A stretch of DNA of 64,000 nucleotides from the NCBI GenBank assembly GCA_018398765.1, contig JAHBMJ010003540.1, positions 1 through 64,000 of the forward strand. The letters are read 5' to 3'. Below are positions 34,101 through 48,800 of this stretch, piece after piece. The translations under genes and the position numbers were made by a program. A model generated the notes under the pieces. That model was not told where the DNA came from. It ran no database searches and saw only the letters and a list, made by a program, of their open reading frames with translations. Source of the stretch: Chromera velia (taxonomy: Eukaryota > Sar > Chromeraceae). Numbering within the stretch: the first letter of the stretch is position 1; the number at the start of each line of letters is the position of its first letter.

Positions 34101-37100
34101 GAAATGTTGCACAAACGGAGGAGAGGAAGGGGGAAAGTGACAAAAAACAGAAGGCAAGGAAGGAAGGAAGGAAGGAAGGAAGAAAGGGGGGAAGGAGTTA
34201 GTGGGTGAGGGAGGAAGGGTGAGAGGGAGTGCGGGAGGGAAAAGTAGCCTTGAATTCCTCTTTATGATGAAAAGTGTTACATGCGCCCACTTTTACGTCG
34301 CCTTTTGCCCGCTCACCTGCAGCCTCTGTCAGCTCAAAGGGAGACGACAGAGACGCCTTGGACGCAATCTCCTCGACGCGAAGGTCAGAACAGCGAGGCT
34401 TGGGGTATCCCGTATCTCTGCACAATTCAATGGAGACAATGCAATCGACGGCAGGACCGCAGGCGAAGACACCAAGAGAAATTGTCGAAGCATGAAACTT
34501 CGCTCAGAACTTCTCGACAGAGTTTCCATGCTGTAGAAAAAGGTTCAGCGCTTGCTTGATGTGAAGTCGCAAGTTTGTCTATGGTCGGGGTCTCTCTCCT
34601 TTTCCCTTTCTTTTTCCTTTCTTTGTCTTGCCTCGTTTCAATTCCAACAGATTTCATTGATTCATGCTTGACTGCAGATTCGAAAGCTTCACGAGGCTGC
34701 CAAATCGGACGGTTTCCTCAAAAGCAGTCAGTCACGAATCGAAAAGAGAATGGGATTCTCCGCGTATCTTGCTTTTCTGTAAAGAACAAAAAGGAATTGA
34801 GTTCGCGAAGTACCGAGAGGAACACTGAAATGAGAAGTGCTTCCATAAGCTCCGTCGCTCTCTAAAAAGCGCTCAGCCTATGACACGAGCGACTCTACTG
34901 GATTGATTCCATTGCATTTGTATCTCTTTGTCTTTATCTCTCTGTCACCATGTGTTTCTCTCGCTGCGTATGCTTCATCTTTTACTTCACAAACAGTTTT
35001 CTTTCGGTCATGTTTTGTGTTTTTTATGTCTGCTTTTCCGACTCGTTTTGTGTTTTTTATGTCTGCTTTTCCGACTCGTTTTGTGTTTTTTATGTCTGCT
35101 TTTCCGACTCGTTTTGTGTTTTTTATGTCTGCTTTTCCGACTCGTTTTGTGTTTTTTATGTCTGCTTTTCCGACTCGTTTTGTGTTTTTTATGTCTGCTT
35201 TTCCGACTCGTTTTGTGTTTTTTATGTCTGCTTTTCCGACTCGTTTTGTGTTTTTTATGTCTGCTTTTCCGACTCGTTTTGTGTTTTTTATGTCTGCTTT
35301 TCCGACTCGTTTTGTGTTTTTTATGTCTGCTTTTCCGACTCGTTTTATGTTTTTTATGTTTGCTTTTCTGCCTCCATTCCATGCAGTCCAAAATCTGACC
35401 ACAAGGAGAGCTCAGGAGTCGGTAACGTACAACTTCCTCTCCAACTCCATCACAGACAGACACGCAGTCCACGCCCAGGTCCACGCCATCACAACGCACA
35501 AACTTGAACACCTCACCTTTCGATTCTTCGAACTCTGGTTGATGAACCTGGCCATCTTCTACGCATACGTCATACAGGTCAGCCGGCTGGAACCATACCC
35601 TTGCAAGATCTTCTGCATGGTCGGTCGGGAAACTTTTGCATGAATTTTCACGACAGGTCGGTCACTCCCGGGCCTGGCAGTATTTGTTTAGGAATTTCAT
35701 ACACACCTATTGGATGCGAGTTCCTTCGCCTGTGTACGGATGTAGGCGCATGATGCTTTTCGACTTTTCCTGAACTCCATCGTCTGCCATTTAGTGTGCG
35801 TTTCTGTTTATCTTCTCTTGTCTGCATTCTTTTTTGTTGGTCTTCTTGCAGTGGAAAGCACGACATTTTTACGACCAGAAGATCGCTCGAGATGAGGTGT
35901 CGAAGATCTCCACCTTCGACCGTTTCGTCAAGAGCCTGAGGACAAAATTCTCCAAATTCTCCCTCACCCAGCTGCCCGAAGTGCGTCCCTTCGTGCCCGT
36001 CCCTCCAAAGGTCGAGCCACCCCCCTCAGGCGGCCCCGGTCTCTTTCAAAGAGGAGTCACGGGGAATGTAAAAGATCCGGCTGCTGCAGAACCACCCCGA
36101 CCTCCAACACCGCCCCCCCGTCCAGAAATTCCCTTCCACGACTTTGCAAAGACTACGCCCTTCCTCCTCAGAATCACAAGATACGCAGAACGATATCGAC
36201 GTCACGCAAATGCGTCGGTGTCCCGTCTGGAATACGAACTGGAGAAGCAGGTCAGGCGAATCTCTCACTCATCCGTCATGATGGCGCATCTGTTGAGAAG
36301 CCCACTGGTGTTGTTTCAAAGCTTTCCGTCTCGCCCGTATCGCACTGTCAGATGTCTAAAAAAAAATTCTCCCTTGTGGGCTGGGCCACTTCGATCGATT
36401 GTGAAGCACGAGACGATATGATAATCCTGCACAGATTCGTCTGCCTTGAGTGCGGTGAAGACATGGCATGGCTCAGAATTGTGTGGATACTCCCTTTATT
36501 GTTGTATTTCTTCATGATTCATGCCCCACACTTTGACCAGCATTCTTTGGAATTGTTAATCTATGCAGGACGAAATGCTGAGGCAAATGAAGGAGAGACA
36601 AGAGATGATCAGCAATCTGACTGAAAGAGGGTGAGTCAGTTTCTCTCTTTGATCTTTCCTTGATCTTTCCGCACGTCTACTGTTGTCTAGATGCGCACAT
36701 CGGATTGAGCACCCGTTCGCTCTTCTCTTTCTCGCTTGATTTCCTTCTTCCGGATCGTTTCCTTCGTCTGAGGAAGAAAAGAAGCAAGGAAGACTGCCTT
36801 CGATGCACATTGGATCGAGTGGCTTTCTCGGCTCACTCTTCACCTGCACTGACTGGATTCTTCTTGCAGGCTTGTCGGGAACTTGAAGCAAATGGGGCTT
36901 CCTGACCTGGATGTGAGTATGGCTGGGCTCTCGTTGGGTGTGGACCTCCATCAGGGGACTCCAGGGAGCAGTCCGATGGGAGGAGGCAACCAGTCCCAGA
37001 GAGAGGCTCTGGAGAAGGAGAGGTCCCTTGCAGAGTCATTGAAGAAAAGAAAGATGGATTACCTGAAGGCGAGAAGCATGGAGAAAGTCAACGCACTTCG

Positions 37101-37636
37101 AAGCGATGCAAAAATTGCACAGAATCGTGTAGATGCCGTCACCCGTGAGGTCAGTGAGCTCCGTCTTCTAGGCGGTTGCCTGTTCTCCTGACAAATGGGC
37201 CAGAGAGCGGTTCGGCTTGCCGGTTCATCCACATACCAGCCTGCCAGAGATCAATCCGATGTGATTCTGACTCTCTCTGCTGTTTCATCCAGCAGGCTTA
37301 TGAAAAAGGAAGCTCTGAGGTCCTGATTCTGATCCTGGCTATTTGGCTTCCTTCGTTCGGCCAACGTGACCTTTAGATTAGGAAATGAAAAGAGAAATGC
37401 ACATGAAATGCGTTTCCTTTCCTTTCCTTTCTCTCCCTTCCTTCCCTACCTCTTTGGATGGCTGTGCAGCTGAGCGAGGCTCTGAAGGTTCCGATGGCGT
37501 CTGTTCTCAAGGACGTGGAGGTATTCTTCGAGCGGTGGAGGAAGAAAGTGAGGGACAAAAGGAGAATCCAGCTGGAACTGGAGAGCGCAAAGTTTCGCAT
37601 TGTCGAACAGCAGAAGAAGAAAGAGTAGGTCGCATG

Positions 37637-37715
<79 letters not shown>

Positions 37716-39791
37716 CGTGCGCGCGCGTGTCCTTCGTATGTGTGGGGGGGGGAATAGAGGAAGGAAGTGGTTCAGACTATTCGTATTCTACGATTGTCAG
37801 GCGACGTTGCCACAAGGAACACTCGATGAAACCTGTATGGAAAGTCAAAAAAGGGCACCCGTACAAAAGTTCGGAAGCAACGAAGCGAATGAGGAATGCA
37901 CGTAGGTGTTCTTCCCCAACGCTGCACAGGCGAGGACATTCCTTTGAAGACGCACTTCTGCGCCACTTGTTCGTGATGGCATGTGTTTTTCTTTTTTTCC
38001 TGCAGGATAAGGGAGAAAGAGCTCGAGGATTGGCTGCAAAACCAAATTGAGCAAAGAGCAACGCAAGTAAGTCTTTTTCTGCCTCCACTGTTTTAGTTTT
38101 CTCCTGACTTGCTGTTCTGTGTCACATCATTCTTCGAAGCGAAAAATGGGAGAGGAGCACTCAAGAGATGCAAGAGGCCATTCCGATTTTCCCGATTTAC
38201 TTGACTCCTACAAATTAAATGCATGCGTGTGTTCGTGCAGGACCGACTAAATGCAAGAATGAAGCAGTCTCAGGTATCCGGGCAGATCAAAAGGCTTCGT
38301 GCGACAATACGGAAGGAGCGTCCGGCGGTGGTTACTCTGGCTGAGCGACTGGTAGCCTGTCAGACGAAGATGAGTTCAATCTTTCCGCTCATGAAGGCAG
38401 CTGTCAATTTTTTCATTCCCCCAGAGAGACGTCGCAGAGGAAGACCGGAAATTTCTTTGGATTTTCTTCCTCTGACGAATCTTCAGACTCTTGAGGATAT
38501 GGGGGGAAAAGAAGGAGCTGCCATCATGAAGCGACTTGAAATACAATTTTTCAGGCAGACTGCGCAGGACGGGGTCACGAAGGGTGCCACAATCGTGGAG
38601 TTGGTGGCTCAAGAGGGCGATGCAGACTTCGAGAGTGTAGTGAATGCTTTTTCAAAAGCTGTGGAGCAAGAATTTCGGTACGCTGTTTTTCTTCATGGGT
38701 AGAAGGTGACCTTTTTTACCCATCCTTCTCTTTGCTGTGGTGCCGATCGACTTGGACAGTTGAGCACCTCGCCGTCTTATCAGGAGACTTTATCTTGTCT
38801 CCGACACATGAATCTACATCACAAAGACCACATGATACTCTCTCCCTGGCCCCAAACTTTTCTGTCTCTGCCCATCTGTCTACGTGCCTATCTAGGTATT
38901 CATTTTTCTTTCTCTCTGCCTGTCTATCCAAATGGGTTCGTCCTAGAAGAAAAAGAGACTTCAGACATTCTTTGTGTCTGGTTGCCTATCTGTCCGTCTT
39001 CATGCAGGTACGCCTTGACCTGCTCGGGTGCTTTCGCACTAGTCGCAGACACGCAGGAGAATCCATTAGAGGACCCCGGCAGACCCGCACGGGCAGCACG
39101 GAGCTCCATTGGACGGGCTTCTGTGGACTCGGCGGGGGCGACTGCGGTGCACGCGTTGAACGAGAACGCGTGGCCTCAATTGTTCAAAAGAGCACAGGAG
39201 GGGCTACTCGCAGTGGCTGCAGAGTTGCGGAACTTCAATCAGGGCGTAGCGGAGGCCCTTCAAAGTGCGGAAGTGAATCAAGGTCAGAGAGCTCAAAGAA
39301 AAACACATGACAGTCGAGTTGTCGTTCTGCGTCGTCGCATTTTCATATACAAGTTCAGCAATGACGTGAATGACTGACAAAAGGAAAAAGGGCCGATTAA
39401 GAAAATCTGTGCCTATCTATGTCTAATTGCGGTGCCATGCAATTGGAGGGATGGAGAGACCACGTGTAGAGGCGTTTTGGTTGTGTCGCTAGTGCATCCC
39501 TTGACCCGTGTTCTGCTGTAGCTGTCTTTTGGCTTGCATACCTGCAGGAGACAGCGAACGTGCGTGCTTCGAATCCAATTCTAGTGTGACGTTTTTGCAG
39601 GTCAATTGGTCGATGCGCTGAATAGACAGGAGATGAATTCCCAGGGAAAGGAGGGAGGCAGCTCGGCAAACGGCAGAACGGCATTTCAGGTCGGGTTGCA
39701 CATTTCCCTTCGCACAACTTTCCTTTGTACAAACATGCGTGCGGGGGTGCATGTGTGTGTGTGCGCGCGCGCGTGTGTGTGTGTGAGAGAG

Positions 39792-39823
<32 letters not shown>

Positions 39824-42800
39824 GCTGTATGCCTATTCATCCTTGGCCCTACCCGCTTAGGAGGTGCTCTCACAACTTCTCTATTTGATTGACTGCCTGC
39901 TTGAGTACTCTGCCTCTGAGGAGGGTGCGCCTGTAAGGTGGCAAAACTTTGAAGTCTCGGGCATGGCTCCTTGATGTGTATGTTGTCTTCGCTCTGCCCT
40001 CTCCCTCTCAGATAGAACTGTTGAAAGAGGCGATTGCCCAACACCTGGAGACAAAGGAAAAACTGGAGTGGGAGATCGACATGCTGGAAAAGAATGGCGA
40101 CGAAACGGAAAGGGCCCAGGTGGGTCGCCCTTATTTCGCTGTTTTCAAAGACTAAAGAAGCTTTTTATTCTCTTTTTTCGTGTTCCCCTTCTCTGTTTCG
40201 TTCCTTGCTTGGCGGGAGACAGACAGGGAGAGAGAGAATTTTCCGTCGAGGCAATGAAGAACCGAAGTCCCCAATGACGCGGTACCCATGTTTACAGGGG
40301 CGTATGTGGGTTTCTCTCTCCAAGAAAACGTCGCAGCTTCGTAGAGAAAATCAAAGAAGAAGCGGCGCAGAGACCTCTACAGGAATGTATTCAAACACAT
40401 AGAAGAACGGGGAGGAGAAAAAGAGCAAGAAAGTAGTTGGGTCTCGAAGACGGGGAGAGTTCAAAACGACGGGAAGACTGACAAACGTCTGCAGTTGGGC
40501 ATGAGACCTGAGGATACCAGAGGCAAAATGAAGAATAGGCGGCGAGCATGAGGACCGGATGAAAGAAGAGAAAGGAGGATAGTTCGAAAAGAAGATTTTT
40601 TTTTCAAGATAAGAACGGATATTGACCGATTGCTGCGGGGCAGAAAGGGACGAAGAGACAAGAGAAAGCAGATGTTCCCCTCTTTGGCGAGAATTCTTCC
40701 AACCCCTCCTTTGCATGATGCATTTGCAGAGACGTGAGAGAGAACGAGAGGCCAATAAGCTCCTCAAAATGGAGGTCCGTCCTTTGACTTTAGTTCTCCA
40801 TTCTCTTTTGTTTTGACGTGAAGCTTTCCTCGATGCCTTCACACTTTCCCATTAAAGTACATCAAACTTGAGTGATCTGGAACGTTTATCCGACTTGAGG
40901 CAAAAAGAACAGGGCATGCAGCACGAAAAAATGGGCTTTGCATTGTGGATCCGACCAGACTTCTCTTATTCTCCTGTGAGAGCCTCTCCTTGTGCCGCCC
41001 CCAGAACTTCCCTGAATTTCGTCGAATGCTTTAGCAACCTGCCGCTCCCTGCAGGCTGGCTTGAGTGTGAAGGCCAAAGAGGCTGCAGGAGCGGAAGTGG
41101 AGAGGAATAGAACTCTCACGAGGAAGTTGCAGGTCCTCGAACGAAAACTTCTGATTGCCGAAGAAACCATGCGAATGGTCCGTTTTTGTTAACACTTGTC
41201 TGAATAGAGCATATCCAGTCAGACCAACAACTCCATTGCTGTTTGAAGACGCAGATCGAGTTTGAGCGAAGGGCTGTCTCTGGCTGATCCGAGCTTTCTA
41301 TGGCTGCGCTCCCTCGTGCAGGCAAGTGACCGTTTCGGGATATCGTGTCGTGATCCGTGGCTTTCAGGTTTCTTATTTGCGGGATGCATTTGTTTCATCT
41401 GTGCTCGTTCGTTCTTCCTTCACCTACAGCTCTTGTCCTGCACCCCTCCATTGGCAGGTACAGGAGGAGCACGAGGCTTCACTAGTTGCCTCACCAAGGC
41501 CCGGGAGCAAGAGCAGCAGAGGAAAAAAAGAGAGTCCGAGAAAAGAGCAGAAACTTCCTCTGGGGGCAGATGGAGGAGACGCAAAAATATTTTTGGAAGA
41601 CCCGGGAGACGAATCTGGAGACGACGATGAGGAGGAAGAAGACATGATGTCGGAAGACGGGGACGAGGATCTCAGTCTGTCCTCACCTCCTGTGGCAGAG
41701 GCAATTCGGGAGGACGGACAGCAACAGAAAGAAAAGGAAAAGGAGAAGGAGGGCGCAGGGGGGAGACGGAGAAAGGGGACTCGCAGGAGCATTCACGGAC
41801 CGCCAGAGGTACGTTGGTCTGCAAGCACGACTTTTTCTCTCGCCCCGAAGATGGTTTTTGAAAAATTAATCCACTGTTCCCACTGAAGAAGTGCATGTGT
41901 GAAATGAGAAGAGGACCCTCACTGCCATGACGCTCTTTGAGCACCTGTCGCTCTGGACTCACCCTACTTTTTCTTGGTTTTGCGGCACAAAGTGCGATTT
42001 GATCACATGGTCAAGTTTTCTGATTTCACGATAGAAGTGGACTTGACACTTTCATATTTTCTCTGTACTTGTTTGCAGATCCTCGTGCTGGCCCCCTCCC
42101 TCCAGCAGCTCCTGCAAGGACTCTCTGGAGCGACGACCCCGGAAGAAAGGGACGCGATCCTCAGAGGTCCAGAGGTTCTTGCACCAGCGCAGAGGGAGGC
42201 AGAACTCTCCACACGACGTTTGATGGACCGCTCCGTGTTCCTCTACTGCACTCTGTTTGAGATCCTCACTGCCACTCTCAGTCGGCCTGACTCCAACCCG
42301 GTGAGTGAGACTGTCAAGACAGATGAGGGGCTTGGGTACAAAGTTGATCAGCTTTGGCGGCAAAGGCGGAACTGAAAAGGGACGGGGAGACTTAATGAAG
42401 GAAGCAGTTGATGGTCATTCAAGACAATTTTGCTACAGTCAAGCTCTGCCCCTCATTCTTGTCACCCCTTTTCCCTCTCGCTTTGAGTACTCATGTGCAG
42501 ATTCAAGCGAGGATGGAGACAGTCGCCCTGCAGGCTCAACTGCGTCATTTGGACGCTCTGGCAGACGCCCTTGCGCAGAGGGATCCTAAACGAGCAGACA
42601 GGTACGCTGCACAGTTGACCCTCTTTGCGGAATGCAACTCGACAGAGAGATGACAAATTCGAATAAGAGTAAGTCTTGTTCCGAAAGGCAAGATCGACGT
42701 GATGTCCACTTCCTGTCTAAGTCGAACTTCAGTGCATTTGTCCCTTTCAGACTTTGGAAGTTGAACAAGAACGCAAAAATTGCCCGCTCCCGCTCTTGAT

Positions 42801-45800
42801 TCTTTTTGTCGTTCTACCTCCTTTCTTCAGGGCTGCCCGGTTTTTGTTCTCCGACGTCACGGCACTTTCGGGGAAATCCCCCCCATCTGGGGCGTCTGTC
42901 AAAAAGGTGGCCACACGGGCAGAGGACCGAGAGAACATGATCGCAGTGAATCTGAATCTCTCTTACAGCTTTTCACAACCAGAGACACTAGCAGACGATG
43001 CCGCTCGTCTATTCTCGGGAAGACGAAAGACGCACACAGAAGGGGGGGGACCGAGGGCAGACTTGTTCGTGTTCAACACAGAAAGGCCAGAAAGAGACAG
43101 CCCGAAGAATTTGAGCAGCTGGAAGCCGGAGGAGAGCCTCATGGACCTCCGAATCCTTTTTGACAAGTAAGTGAATAGGAGGGCGGAACAATTGAAAAAT
43201 CATATTTCGTGAGCAAAAAGTGTACATCCAACTATCCAAGGCGATCGTTTAGCGAAGTACACTGTTGTCGGTAAAGGGCATGTGTGTCAATCTCTCTGTC
43301 CCTATGACTTCATTCTCATACATGCTGCTCCTCTTCCTACTCAGGCTCGAGATGCGCGTGTTGAAGTATCTTTTTGAGGAGCGCGACGCTTTGAAAATCA
43401 GAGAGAGAGAACTACAGGAGGAGCGAGAGGCGCAGGAAAAGGCAGAAAGAGAGAGGCTGGAAGCAGAGGAAGCGGAGCGAGCGAAGGTGAAAGCGGCCAG
43501 AGCAGCAGAAGCTGCCGCCCAAGCTGAGAGGGAGCGGAAGGAAAGGGAGGAGTTGGCGTTACAAGAGTCCACGCGGAAGAAGCAAGAGACTCCCCCTGCC
43601 ATAAAAACAGAAGAGGATGCAAAAAGCGAAAAGGCCCCTTCTTCTTCAAAGCAAGAGGACCGCTTGTCCCGTGAGGTCTCTGAGGTGAAAGACAGGGAAG
43701 AGGAGAAAGACCAGGAACCTGAAAAGGGGGATGGAGCCGACCAGACTGGGCTCGAGGACCAGAAGGAGGAGGAAGAGGAAGAAGAAGGGCAGCTTGGTCG
43801 AAGCAGGTCGAGGGCCTTTCTTGGTTCGAGGGAAGAGGAAAAGGGGCTTGAGGGTGCGGGCGATGATATGGAGGGTTCAGAATCAGAAAAGCCATCGAAT
43901 ATCGAGGACGGCCCAGTCAAACCTCTTTCTGCAGACACTGTGAAAGAGGAAGAACGTCCCAGGAGCAGAACAGAAGATGACAAAAGCAATGACGCAGACT
44001 CATTGAACATGAACAAGACTCTTCCCCCCCTCCCTTTTGAGCGTGCTGGAACAAAGTTGAATTTGTCTTCATTTTCTCCTCAGAGAGAGGGAACTCGTCC
44101 TCTCGAGCGCACTGTCAGTCTAGAGGAGGCAGGAGAAGGAGAGGACCACGCTGCTACCAAACAAACAAAAGAAGAGATGAGACGGACCAGACTGAGTCTT
44201 CCTCGGGGCATGGCCCTCCAGCTTGACAAGAAGAGTCTCGACGATCTGCTTCTCAAAGAACACAGGAGGGAGGTCGGACAAGTGATGTCCAATTTGGTCT
44301 CCAATCTCACCCGCTTCACGAAGGACGGAGGGGCCCAGTTGACAGAGAAGGAGGCGATCCTGTGGAAGCTCACAGAGCAGGCAGCGGTCAGTGAAAGTGC
44401 GACGCGGTGAGGGTGTAGTCGAGGCTTAAGAGCCGCTTGACTTCATGGAGGAGGATACAGCGAAAAATGGCAATCAATGCGTGCATGACCCCATTTTTCG
44501 GTTAATGAAACAATGACTGTCGGAAGAAGCCTTTTTTGAAAAAAGACGGATTGAGTCCATGGATAAAATGGAATGCGAAATGGCTTATGGCTGTGTGTGT
44601 GTTGCAGGCTCGAGCAGACAAGAAGCTGGAATCCGAAATGAGACGAAAGAGCATCCAGGTCTGTGTGTCTGATTTTTTGCGCGAAGCATGCCCGTTCCCT
44701 CTGCCCCACCTCTTCCTGTCTAAGCGTTTGTAGTTGATCACTCTTTCGTTCGATTCTCACCGTTTGTCGATCTACTAAGCGAGATGTTATGTATGCCGTT
44801 CTAAGATGCCTTCCCCCTCAATTGGGTGCTGCTGTTTTACTTTCTCTTCTTTTTTGTCCCCAGCCACCTCTCGTTGTCTCTCTGTCCCTGCAATATCCCT
44901 CTGCAAGCTTGATCGACAAATGACTTCCAGACAAGGGCTGTGCGGCCGGGACGGAACAGAGGGGATGAGAAGATGGGTGCGACGATGCATGTGCACCTGC
45001 GATTCTGTATTTGTGAGTGTCGGCGTGTACATGTTTGCTTGATCAACTTTTGACTCTTGCTTTCCTTTCTCCGTGTGTCTGCCTCCATGCATCTACACGT
45101 CCAGACGGGTCCTCCTGGTTCGGTGGTTGGGCCTCTTGTCGTGTTAGACGAAGAAGATGAGGTGTCCATTCGGGAGTTTCTGGCGGCAGTGGCGAGGAGG
45201 GAGCAGGCGGGGGGACAGGGACAAAAGGAGAAAGACAAGGAAATGCAGAGACAGATCAACATCGTGATAGGAGACCTCCCACAGAGAATAGTCGGACCAG
45301 TGCTTGCCGCTCTCGCCGCCGACGTGAAGGAGCCTCTCTCTCTCCTCTGGACACTGGTCCGTCTCTTTCATTTCATTCTGCAGACTCTTTTCCATATATA
45401 TTTACTCTCAGAGAAATTCATGAGAGTGACTCTCAGCCGTACATACTCAAAGGATCGCGTTTGCATGTCAGCTTGAGAAGGGAGCCTAGAAACCTCCCTG
45501 GAAATCTGCCACTCGATCTCCTCTGGGATTGTCTCTGCGTCGTCTGAAGCATGGCTGTCTGTCTGCCGCACGTGCTCCGGAAGGTCCTCCTACCAACCGA
45601 GACAATCACTAAGTCACTTGATCAGGCGGAGAACTCAACACACATGAGATCGGCGATAATGAGCTTCTAAGAGATCTGACGCAGTTCTCATCTGCTTTCA
45701 AGCGATGTGTATTCTGAATGTTTGCGTACGTGGTCTTTTTTCATCCCTTTGTACACTCACTTCGGCAGGTTGCGAAAGTGCGAAAGGAGCGCGCAGAGCT

Positions 45801-48800
45801 CGCCAGAAGCCTGACGGACCATGCTGTCCTGCTACACGAGCACACCACCCGGACAGGCACTGTGAAGGTGAAGAGGATGCCGAGACGCTGCCTTCCGGGA
45901 TGGCGAGGTCCTCTTGTTTGTGGGAACGATGCCCTTCCTCCGTTCTTCACGTTCTTTGAGGTCTGGAGAACGAGACGGGGAAAAAGGCCCAAGTCCGCAG
46001 GGGCACTCGGCAGTCGTGAGACGCGAAAGGGGGCAGAGAGACTGCGAACGCTTCTGGATGTCTGCGCTGCTGCTGAGAAGGCAGGGGAAGCAGCAGAGCG
46101 TGGTGGCGGTGCTGGAGGGGGTGATCATGGAAGAGCGTGTCCTGATCTGTCGTCCGAAATGGAGTCGGGGCCTTCAGTCCAGACTCGAGTAGTTTGGGCG
46201 TACGCACTCAAGAGAGCCGTGAGTCTACGCGCAAAGCATGTCGTCTGCAAGGCGGAATGATTGACATCATGGCTGTCGATTACCTGCTGCTCTGTTTGAT
46301 GAACTGCCTCCTTTCTTCTCAATCAATCAAGAGTCTGGGGTATGCCCAAAAGGAAAACTAGACGTGTGGCTCATCGGATGTGTGTGTTTATTTTGTCAAA
46401 CCCTAGTGCAATTTCGGTCCTCCGAGCAGTATGTCACGAAAATGCCATCGATGAAAGTATTCTTGGCTGTGTGTTGGTGTACCTGCCTGCGTCCATACCC
46501 ATCACGGCTTTAAAACTGTCGGAAAGGGTTTCAGATGCGTGCGTATGTACACGAAGATCTTCTTTTGGAAAGGAAAGCTGCCCACCGTTACAATTTTGTC
46601 GGTGCGTGTGAATGCAGGCCAAAATTGTCGCCGATTTGGTCCACCGAGAGAGAACCGGAAAGAAAAGGGTACGTGATTATCTATTCTGCTTTGTTGTATT
46701 TATGCGCGGCACTTGATTTCTAGAGCCTAAACACTCTCGACTGCTTTCAATGCACTCTTTGTTCTGGCTTTCTCCTTTTCTTCTTGTCCTCCCTTCCAGT
46801 CTGTCTGTCGGTCCGTTTGTCTCTCTTTCTGCAGTCCTGCTTGCCTTTCGTTCTTCCCGCTCGTTTTCTGTGTCTTGTCGGAAAGCAGCGTTTCATGCTC
46901 AATTCCGTACGGCTGCATCGGTCTTCATGATTGATTCTTTCTTTCCTGTCAATATGCATTTTGTGATTGCCTGCAGCAAGCTGGTGGTGTGGCATTGAGC
47001 AGGCGCATGCAGAAAGGCGATCTTGCGGCAGCAATTTTCACTGTTGCGTTTGCCCCCAAAGAGAGTACTAACCTTTTGAAGTCTCTGGGAGAGGCTCTCG
47101 GGCGCCTTCCTCGACCCGCGTTTTTTGCACCAGTGAGAGTGACACGGGAATTCTATCCAGAACTGATCAAAATCCCCGAGAGGGCCGGAGGCGTGGGATG
47201 GGAATTGGCAACAGCGCCCCTGGTGACTCATGAAGCGCTCGGACGACTTGCGATGCTTTTTTCAGTCTTGGACGGAGATGAGCCTTCTCGGGACGGGTTC
47301 TGGGCAGCAACGCGCAGGGCCTCTTATGCGTTGGGCTCTTTTCCGAAGAGGCTTGCTGAAGAGAAGGGTCTGAAGGCTTCTCGGCCTCTCTCTGCAGGGC
47401 AGGCAGACGATGTGAGTGCCTCTCTGATTTCGTATAGAACGTGAATTAATGTGAACTTGTTCTGAATTTTGATTGAACTTCTGCTGCCCCTTATTTTGGT
47501 GAATTAAGATATATGAGTTCAAAGTAGACCTTCAAAATTGCGCATTCAATGAGAGGAACCCTCGTGTACAGAGCGTCCTTTATTGGTGCAACGACACTTC
47601 AACAGGGAAAAAGAGTATGATACAAACTTTTCTGTCCGCCTTTTTGTACAAATAGACATTTTTGCCTTTGCAGGGCGTCCTCGCTTTCCAGGGCGACTCA
47701 GCAGCTGAACAGCAGTCGGAACGCTTTTACCGACAGTCAGTCAGGGAGAGGAGATTGGCCTCAGCGGCGGCATCTACGCACTCACTTCCGGGCTGGTTGT
47801 TTGTTTTTTTCTCCCCCCGCAGTGCCATATTCCGCCAAGTTGGACATACAACTCTGCGGTTGTCTTCTCCTGCTTCCTTCCCTCCTCCCTCCCTTCCCCG
47901 CTTTCTTCCTTCCCCATCCAATTTTTCTGTTTCCCTCTCTCACATCCGCGTCTTTGGTGTTTACACACACAAACATGCGGCGTCCACAGGTGTCTTGCGA
48001 GACTCCGGACCACGGCTGCCGACAGCGGATTCAACGCCGCGCTCCTCCAGACCCCCCCGAACGAACGGGCAGAGACGCAAGGCCTTGGAGATTCAGCAAA
48101 AGGAGACGGTTTTAGAAGGCCGATGTTCGGAAGGCAGGGCACAATGGACATCCGGGGGGATCTCGGAGGACGTGGGCCTCTGGTGAAGATGGACCAGTTC
48201 TTCGACCAGTTTGGGTCCTCTGCACTTCCGACGGGGAGGGAGGGAAGCAATGCAGGTGAGTTGCGAAGGGGGCCAGAATGAAGGTACGGCCGCCTTTTTT
48301 TTCGCTGGACAGCTCCGCGTCTGTAAAGGGAAGCGCGGCAAAAGAGTTGCAAAAAACGGAATCCCGGGACGCGGACGCGAGTTCGTGGCTCCTCCGGTTT
48401 CTCTGTCCCCACTTGCTCCCACGTGGATGCATCGCTTCCTCCCTCTCTTCTGAATGCAGAGTATGACTTTCGGAAAGTTCGGAAGGGAGAAGCTCGGGTC
48501 GGTTGCCAGAACTGTGCATGGGAAATGAGTCTTCTTTCTGGTGTTTCCTCCTTTTGTCTCTCTTTGAATGTTTCCTTTATGTCGTTGCGATAAGAAATCC
48601 GTCTGGGACTTTTCAAGCGGCCTTTGGTTCGAACTTTGATCCTTTTTTCAAAATGAAGAAAGAAGAATTGTTTTCGTTGTGTTGTTTGCATGTTTTTCTC
48701 ACCTTTCCGGACGTTGTTTTCTGACTTACCTGCTCGGTGTTTGGTTGCTCTCATCTTTCTCGCTTCAGTTTGGATCCGACAAAGACCGATTTGGCTTTCC

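Noticed and set aside
34903-35643. Plus-strand frame of 246 residues with an 11-residue repeat, and minus-strand frames with Lys/His/Arg repeats
   Set aside because: Produced by the 33-bp intron minisatellite; only the part from 35387 to 35577 is an exon.
37281-37319. Possible 24-base exon (Ala-Tyr-Glu-Lys-Gly-Ser-Ser-Glu) in the giant gene
   Set aside because: It is in phase and has plausible sites but a weak donor (gtcctg); left out of the model because it is not needed.
45868-46220. Alternative frames after exon 30 of the giant gene, one ending with a hydrophobic helix and stop
   Set aside because: The chosen frame is the only one that keeps phase 0 from the donor at 45867 and leads to a good gtgagt donor at 46219; still not fully certain.
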